Assembly (NCBI GenBank): GCA_003448685.1
Contig: DLXW01000097.1
Location: 1-8,796, forward strand
Length of the DNA stretch: 8,796 bases
Direction of reading: 5' to 3'
DNA from: Cyanothece sp. UBA12306
GTDB lineage: Bacteria; Cyanobacteriota; Cyanobacteriia; Cyanobacteriales; Microcystaceae
The notes beneath the pieces are model-generated. The model did not search any database and was not told the DNA's origin. It saw only the letters and a list, made by a program, of their open reading frames with translations. The position numbers and the translations under genes were made by a program. Positions 5,086-8,796 of the stretch are shown in pieces. Positions within the stretch are counted from its first letter, which is position 1; every line of letters starts with the position of its first letter.

Positions 5086-7248
5086 TTACTCGGTTTCAGC
5101 TTGTACTAAATTGCGATATATTCCCTTATTTTCCCATAATTGTTGATGGGTACCCCGTTCTTTTACTTTTCCTTGATCAAGAACAATAATTTGATCACAA
5201 TCAATAATGGTACTTAAACGATGAGCAGCAATAATCAAAGTACACTGACGTTGTTTGAGGTTTTTCATTAATTGTTTTTCTGTTTCTTGATCTAAGGCAC
5301 TAGTAGCTTCATCCATTACTAAAATTGTCGGATTATTGATTAAAGAGCGGGCAATTTCTAAACGTTGACGTTGACCCCCACTTAAGTTTTTTCCTCCTTC
5401 TAACAACTTACCTTCATACCCTCCTAAAACTCGAATAATTGTCTCATAAATTAAGGCATCTTCACAGGCATAATTGAGATTTTTATCAGTTATATGAGGA
5501 TTCCAAAGTGTTAGATTATCTCGTACTGTTCCTGCAAAAATAAAAATTTCTTGCTCGATTAATGAGAGTGAGTTAATTAGAAGATAATGGGGAATATTAT
5601 TTCTCATCATTCCATCTATAATAATTTCTCCCTGCCAAGGTTGATATAAACCGCAAATTAATTTAGTTATGGTTGATTTTCCACAACCACTACCTCCCAC
5701 CAAAGCAATGTGTTGTCCTGGTTGCACAGATAAACTAAAATTTTCAATCAGAGGAGGATCAACACGAGAGTAACCAAAAGTAATATTTTTTAACTCAATT
5801 TGACCTTTTAATTGATTATTAAAAGATGAATTCAAGGTTGAGTAATTACTGTCATTTATCTGTTTTAAAATATCATCTTTAGGATGAGTCAAAACATCAT
5901 CTAAACGGTTGATATCTCCTGCTAAATCTTGTAGAATACTGGCAAACCTCACTAAAGTATTAACAGGAGCTTGAAAACGAATCATTAATCCTTGAAATGC
6001 CAATAACATTCCTATTGTTAGTTCTCCATTCATAACTCTTAATCCACCAATAATTAGGATTGATGTTGAAGTTAAGGAACTGAGTAATGTAGGCAAAACA
6101 CCAAGAATTTGATTTGCAATTCCTAACTCTTGTTGAATATTAAGAATTTTTGTATAATAGCCTGACCAGTGTGCAAAGAAATCCCCTTCTAATGCTGAAG
6201 ATTTTAATGTTTCAATCGCTTTGAGTGCTGCTACACTGATTCCATATAGTTTCCCTTCATCTTGAACAAGTCTTAAATTACCATCTATTTTTTGACGAGA
6301 AATGAATTGTAAAACCGCTATATTAATACCAGAGAAAAATATACCTATAATTGATAAAATAGGATCATAAATCCACATAATTATTCCGTAGAAAAATATC
6401 CTAATACTATCAATAATAGTTGCGGCTAATTCACCAGATAAAATATCAGCTACATCATTATTAATAATTAATCTACTACTAATATCTCCCGCAGAACGTT
6501 GTCCATAAAAGCTAATAGGTAAGGACAAAAGATGACCAAGAAATTGAGATGACATTTCTACTGCTAATCTTATTTTTAGCCTCCTTAAATAGCGAAGTTC
6601 AAGCAAGGTAAACATCGCTTGTAAAGAGATAATAATCATCAAAGATAATGTCAATGGACGTAACCAGTTGAGGCGATTTTCTATTAAAAGGTTATCAATA
6701 AAAATTTGAGAAAATACCGAGATAGTTATACCAGGAATAACCAACAATAATCCAGCTATTAAACAAAATACAATTCCTTCAAGCGATCCTTGTAACCGTT
6801 TGATAATTGATAAAAATATATTGGGTTTAATCCCGCCTTTTTTGAAATTTTCTGTAGGTTCAAAAGTCAGAACAATACCAGTAAAACCATGATCAAATTC
6901 AGCCCAAGAAACACTCCTTCTCCCACTAGCGGGATCATTAAGAAAAACCCGTTTTTTAGAAAACCCTTCTACCACTAGAAAATGATTAAATTCCCAAAAT
7001 ATAATAAAGGGAGGTTGTTGTTGATCAATCGCTTCTAGTTCAATTTTATAGCCGTTTGCTTCCATTCCATAACGTCTAGCTGCTAGAACCACTTTAGAAG
7101 CTTTGCTACCATCACGAGAAACACCACATTCAATACGAAGTTCGGTTAAGGGAACAATGCGACCATAATAAGCTAAAATAATACCTAAAGCGACTGCACC
7201 ACATTCAACCGCTTCCATTTGCAATATTGTAGGAGTTTTAACACGCAT
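5086..7248 (-). CDS. NHLM-type peptidase-containing ABC exporter (C39 peptidase, permease and ATPase)
   Basis: A full-length (720 aa) bifunctional exporter that cleaves double-glycine-type leader peptides and pumps the mature peptide across the inner membrane. Residues 1-135 form a C39 peptidase: Gln10 and Cys16 in LQMEAVECGA, His89 in FWEFNHFLVVEG, Asp105 in LNDPASGRR; the catalytic set is complete. Residues about 150-445 form the transmembrane domain, with hydrophobic spans near 157-180, 197-217, 280-318 and 380-425. The ATPase has Walker A GGSGCGKST (518-526), Q-loop EQ (565-566), signature LSGGQ (622-626), Walker B ILVMDE (642-647) and H-loop His676. The N-terminal wording (RVKTPTILQMEAVECGA, CGVSRDGSKAS) matches the exporters paired with nitrile-hydratase-like or Nif11-like leader peptides (NHLM systems). 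No precursor, lanthionine synthetase, radical SAM enzyme or HlyD partner lies in the window. The start is the ATG at 7246-7248, with a weak ribosome-binding site. A Uma2 gene lies 22 bp upstream. Confidence 0.92.
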   Translation of the reverse strand: MRVKTPTILQMEAVECGAVALGIILAYYGRIVPLTELRIECGVSRDGSKASKVVLAARRYGMEANGYKIELEAIDQQQPPFIIFWEFNHFLVVEGFSKKRVFLNDPASGRRSVSWAEFDHGFTGIVLTFEPTENFKKGGIKPNIFLSIIKRLQGSLEGIVFCLIAGLLLVIPGITISVFSQIFIDNLLIENRLNWLRPLTLSLMIIISLQAMFTLLELRYLRRLKIRLAVEMSSQFLGHLLSLPISFYGQRSAGDISSRLIINNDVADILSGELAATIIDSIRIFFYGIIMWIYDPILSIIGIFFSGINIAVLQFISRQKIDGNLRLVQDEGKLYGISVAALKAIETLKSSALEGDFFAHWSGYYTKILNIQQELGIANQILGVLPTLLSSLTSTSILIIGGLRVMNGELTIGMLLAFQGLMIRFQAPVNTLVRFASILQDLAGDINRLDDVLTHPKDDILKQINDSNYSTLNSSFNNQLKGQIELKNITFGYSRVDPPLIENFSLSVQPGQHIALVGGSGCGKSTITKLICGLYQPWQGEIIIDGMMRNNIPHYLLINSLSLIEQEIFIFAGTVRDNLTLWNPHITDKNLNYACEDALIYETIIRVLGGYEGKLLEGGKNLSGGQRQRLEIARSLINNPTILVMDEATSALDQETEKQLMKNLKQRQCTLIIAAHRLSTIIDCDQIIVLDQGKVKERGTHQQLWENKGIYRNLVQAETE

Positions 7249-7270
7249 TTAGGTTTTTAATACTTTTTCT

Positions 7271-7819
7271 TTAACGCCCCATCAATTGGTTAACAGAAAT
7301 TGCTAAAGAAGGAAAGGCTAAAGGGTAAACCATACCATCAGTATAACTTCTCTCAATTTGATATCCCTTTTCGCTGGGATTGTGAAATACTTTTAAAGTT
7401 TGGGACCCAATATCAATAATCCAGTATTCTTTAATTCCTGCTTCTTGATAAATATTTTTTTTACTACCTAAATCTCTGGCTAATGTCCGATCTGAAATCT
7501 CAATTAACCAGTAAATATCTTCAGGATAAGGATGATGATTTAAGTATAAAGTGTCAGGAGAACGAACAATAGAGATATCTGGTTCAGGTTCCGAGTCTTT
7601 TAGAGTAATAGGATGAGCTTCCATTACTTCTGCTTTTTTCCCTAAAATAGAACGCAAATATTTAGTTCCCCTATGATTAATAAAACGATGGATTGAACCT
7701 TCAGGACTCATTTCAATAATATTTCCTGTAATTAACTCTACTCGACGTCCACTAAGGATTCCTGTTTCTATTATTTTGTGATAATCTTTTACCGACCATT
7801 GAACAATTGTGTCTATCAT
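7271..7819 (-). CDS. Uma2 family (DUF820) PD-(D/E)XK nuclease-like protein
   Basis: Uma2 proteins are very abundant in cyanobacteria, have a restriction-endonuclease-like fold, and their cellular role is not settled. The 182-residue product shows the family in order: VKDYHKIIETGILSGRRVEL, the ITGNIIEMSPEGSIH loop, the core acidic EPEPDISIV, WLIEISDRTLARD and YQEAGIKEYWIID. The D-(x)n-E pattern of the PD-(D/E)XK core is retained (EPDI, then IEIS), so it may be active. I chose the ATG at 7817-7819, which gives the usual family N-terminus (MIDTIVQWSVKDYH). The frame also opens at TTG 7838-7840, close behind AAAGGTG, giving 189 residues, so that alternative is real. It is 22 bp upstream of the exporter on the same strand and could be cotranscribed with it. 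The pairing may be chance, since Uma2 genes are scattered widely. Confidence 0.88.
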   Translation of the reverse strand: MIDTIVQWSVKDYHKIIETGILSGRRVELITGNIIEMSPEGSIHRFINHRGTKYLRSILGKKAEVMEAHPITLKDSEPEPDISIVRSPDTLYLNHHPYPEDIYWLIEISDRTLARDLGSKKNIYQEAGIKEYWIIDIGSQTLKVFHNPSEKGYQIERSYTDGMVYPLAFPSLAISVNQLMGR

Positions 7820-7854
7820 TATCGTTGCTTCGTTAATCAATCACCTTTCACTTA

Positions 7855-7860
7855 ATTATA
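7855..7860 (-). promoter_or_regulatory. Possible -10 box TATAAT upstream of Uma2
   Basis: A perfect TATAAT on the minus strand lies about 36 bp upstream of the preferred Uma2 ATG. No good -35 hexamer stands at 17 bp (TTAACA is at 21 bp), and the region is very AT-rich, so chance is a fair alternative. If real, it would drive Uma2 and probably the exporter. Confidence 0.35.
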
Positions 7861-7949
7861 GAATAATTGTTTATATAATATTGTTAAGGTGGGGTTCTGT
7901 GTTACTATGAAACACGATAGAGATTATCATGGCGATCGCAGGTATTAAC

Positions 7950-7970
7950 GAAGTCAGAAGTCAGAAATAG
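7950..7970 (+). repeat. Heptanucleotide tandem repeat (GAAGTCA type)
   Basis: GAAGTCA occurs twice in direct succession (7950-7956, 7957-7963), followed by a degenerate third unit GAAATAG (7964-7970). Such short tandem heptamers are widespread in cyanobacterial intergenic DNA (STRR type). They carry no known gene function and tend to vary in copy number between strains. Confidence 0.6.
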
Positions 7971-7979
7971 TTTTTGTAA

Positions 7980-8045
7980 GGGGAATTATAAGCCCCGCTG
8001 CGAAAACTTTCCGTCTTAAAAGGCTGGGTTTGAGACCCAATTTTT
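7980..8045. repeat. Structured intergenic element with two stem-loops
   Basis: Stem-loop 1 pairs GGGG (7980-7983) with CCCC (7993-7996) around AATTATAAG. Stem-loop 2 pairs TGGGT (8025-8029) with ACCCA (8035-8039) around TTGAG and is followed by A then TTTTT (8041-8045) on the plus strand, so it could act as a weak terminator in front of cimA. The 28 bp between them are non-coding. The arrangement could be a folded RNA leader, a terminator region, or the end of a lost insertion sequence; the sequence alone does not decide. Confidence 0.4.
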
Positions 8046-8138
8046 CCGATAACTTGTCTTTGAACTGTGATAGTGGGCATTAATCTAAATCCTCTTCATT
8101 TTCTTGTTTCTTAAAAGTTTACAGATACTGACAATTTT

Positions 8139-8796
8139 ATGGGTATGGCTAATCAAGTTTGGCTTTATGACACCACCCTGAGAGATGGGGCGCAAAGGGA
8201 AGGAATTGCCCTATCTTTGGAAGATAAGCTAAAAATTGCCCACCAACTCGATCTATTGGGTATCCCGTTTATTGAAGGGGGATGGCCTGGTGCTAATCCT
8301 AAAGATGTGCAATTTTTCTGGAAATTACAAGAAGAACCCTTAAAACAAGCGGAAGTAGTGCCTTTTTGTTCAGCCCGTCGTCCTAACACTCCCGCAGATC
8401 AAGATCGGATGTTACAGGCGATTTTAGCCGCCGGAAGTCGTTGGGTGACCATTTTTGGCAAGTCTTGGGATCTCCATGTCACAGAGGGGCTAAAAACTAC
8501 TTTAGAAGAGAATTTATCGATGATTGGAGACACGATTGAATATCTCCGCAGTCAGGGAAGACAAGTTATATATGATGCAGAACATTGGTTTGATGGTTAC
8601 CAAAAAAACCCTGATTATGCCCTAGAAACCCTTAAAACAGCTAAAAATGCAGGGGCAAAATGGTTAGTTCTCTGCGATACCAATGGGGGAACCTTGCCCC
8701 AACAAGTAAGCAAAATTGTCAAAGAAGTAATAAAAGTCTTAGAAATTGACCCTAATAACGAATATTTTCCTAAATTGGGCATTCATCCTCACAATG
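8139..8796 (+). CDS. cimA: Citramalate synthase family protein (5' part, cut by window end)
   Basis: This belongs to the DRE-TIM metallolyase family that condenses acetyl-CoA with a 2-oxo acid; the CimA branch makes (R)-citramalate from pyruvate for isoleucine synthesis. Only the first 219 codons are present; full-length relatives have about 530-540 residues. The N-terminus VWLYDTTLRDGAQREGIALS carries the metal and substrate-binding Arg-Asp pair. IPFIEGGWPGANPKD, the F-C-S-A-R-R strand, VTIFGKSWDLHVTEGL and LVLCDTNGGTLP follow, and the window ends inside GIHPHN, the metal-binding His-x-His. The 'GGWPGANPKD' and 'FGKSWDLHV' wording favours CimA over LeuA or homocitrate synthase (NifV). Three in-frame starts are possible near the 5' end; ATG 8139 and ATG 8145 differ by two codons, and no clear Shine-Dalgarno separates them. 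It is divergent from Uma2. Confidence 0.93.
   Translation, partial: MGMANQVWLYDTTLRDGAQREGIALSLEDKLKIAHQLDLLGIPFIEGGWPGANPKDVQFFWKLQEEPLKQAEVVPFCSARRPNTPADQDRMLQAILAAGSRWVTIFGKSWDLHVTEGLKTTLEENLSMIGDTIEYLRSQGRQVIYDAEHWFDGYQKNPDYALETLKTAKNAGAKWLVLCDTNGGTLPQQVSKIVKEVIKVLEIDPNNEYFPKLGIHPHN

Larger units (their letters stand above)
7820..8138. other. Divergent intergenic region between Uma2 and cimA
   Basis: About 319 bp without a gene. From left to right it holds the AT-rich Uma2 upstream DNA, a HIP1 palindrome (7932-7939), a short heptanucleotide repeat (7950-7970), a GC-clamped stem-loop (7980-7996), a second stem-loop followed by five T residues (8025-8045), and about 90 bp leading to cimA in which I see no confident promoter. 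The frame from the ATG at 7930 runs only 13 codons. Confidence 0.5.

Noticed and set aside
5062..5088. Possible terminator after the exporter (GGAATTCC palindrome near an A/T run)
   Set aside because: The palindrome has no loop and the T-rich stretch is interrupted, so it does not make a credible intrinsic terminator.
7930..7971. Short frame MAIAGINEVRSQK starting at the HIP1 site
   Set aside because: Thirteen codons made of a HIP1 palindrome and heptamer repeats; no gene.
8165..8389. 74-codon minus-strand open frame
   Set aside because: Antisense to the conserved N-terminal part of cimA; a shadow frame.
1..8796. CRISPR array, tRNA or rRNA gene, intact insertion sequence
   Set aside because: No regularly spaced repeats, no cloverleaf-like or rRNA-like sequence, and no transposase frame was seen on either strand.

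Overview
The window is a piece of a cyanobacterial chromosome. The evidence is psbO (the manganese-stabilising protein of photosystem II), three exact copies of the palindrome GCGATCGC (HIP1) at 3413-3420, 5033-5040 and 7932-7939, a Uma2-family gene, and AT-rich DNA with heptanucleotide repeat remnants. The overall character resembles unicellular nitrogen-fixing or related Chroococcales (Crocosphaera/Cyanothece-like). That genus-level placement is inference, not proven by the sequence.

Layout. 1-1426: on the minus strand, psbO is followed by a strong intrinsic terminator and then a small rhodanese-fold protein with its own well-formed promoter. The rhodanese protein lacks the catalytic cysteine. 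1427-1921: a gene-free stretch of about 0.5 kb with the psbO upstream region and a 7-bp hairpin. 1922-2347: the only complete plus-strand gene, a small unrecognised protein with two N-terminal cysteines and a possible BamE/SmpA-like C-terminus. It converges on and overlaps the next gene by 4 bp. 2344-7819: a minus-strand run, read in transcription order as Uma2 protein, peptidase-containing ABC exporter (NHLM type), trpS, metF, and an acetyltransferase of the CatB/XAT family that has lost its middle in frame. 7820-8138: a divergent intergenic region with heptanucleotide repeats and two stem-loops. 8139 to the end: the 5' part of cimA (citramalate synthase family), cut by the window edge.

How they fit together. 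Most genes are housekeeping: photosynthesis (psbO), translation (trpS), one-carbon metabolism for methionine (metF), and branched-chain amino-acid biosynthesis (cimA). The accessory content is the C39-peptidase exporter, which in its family cleaves double-glycine-type leader peptides and exports RiPP peptides, plus the Uma2 gene. No precursor peptide or modification enzyme is visible beside the exporter.

I did not find a clear new multi-gene system. The points most worth a second look are the in-frame-deleted acetyltransferase, the orphan exporter, a decayed-looking small reading frame with a perfect ribosome-binding site between trpS and the exporter, and the structured DNA upstream of cimA.
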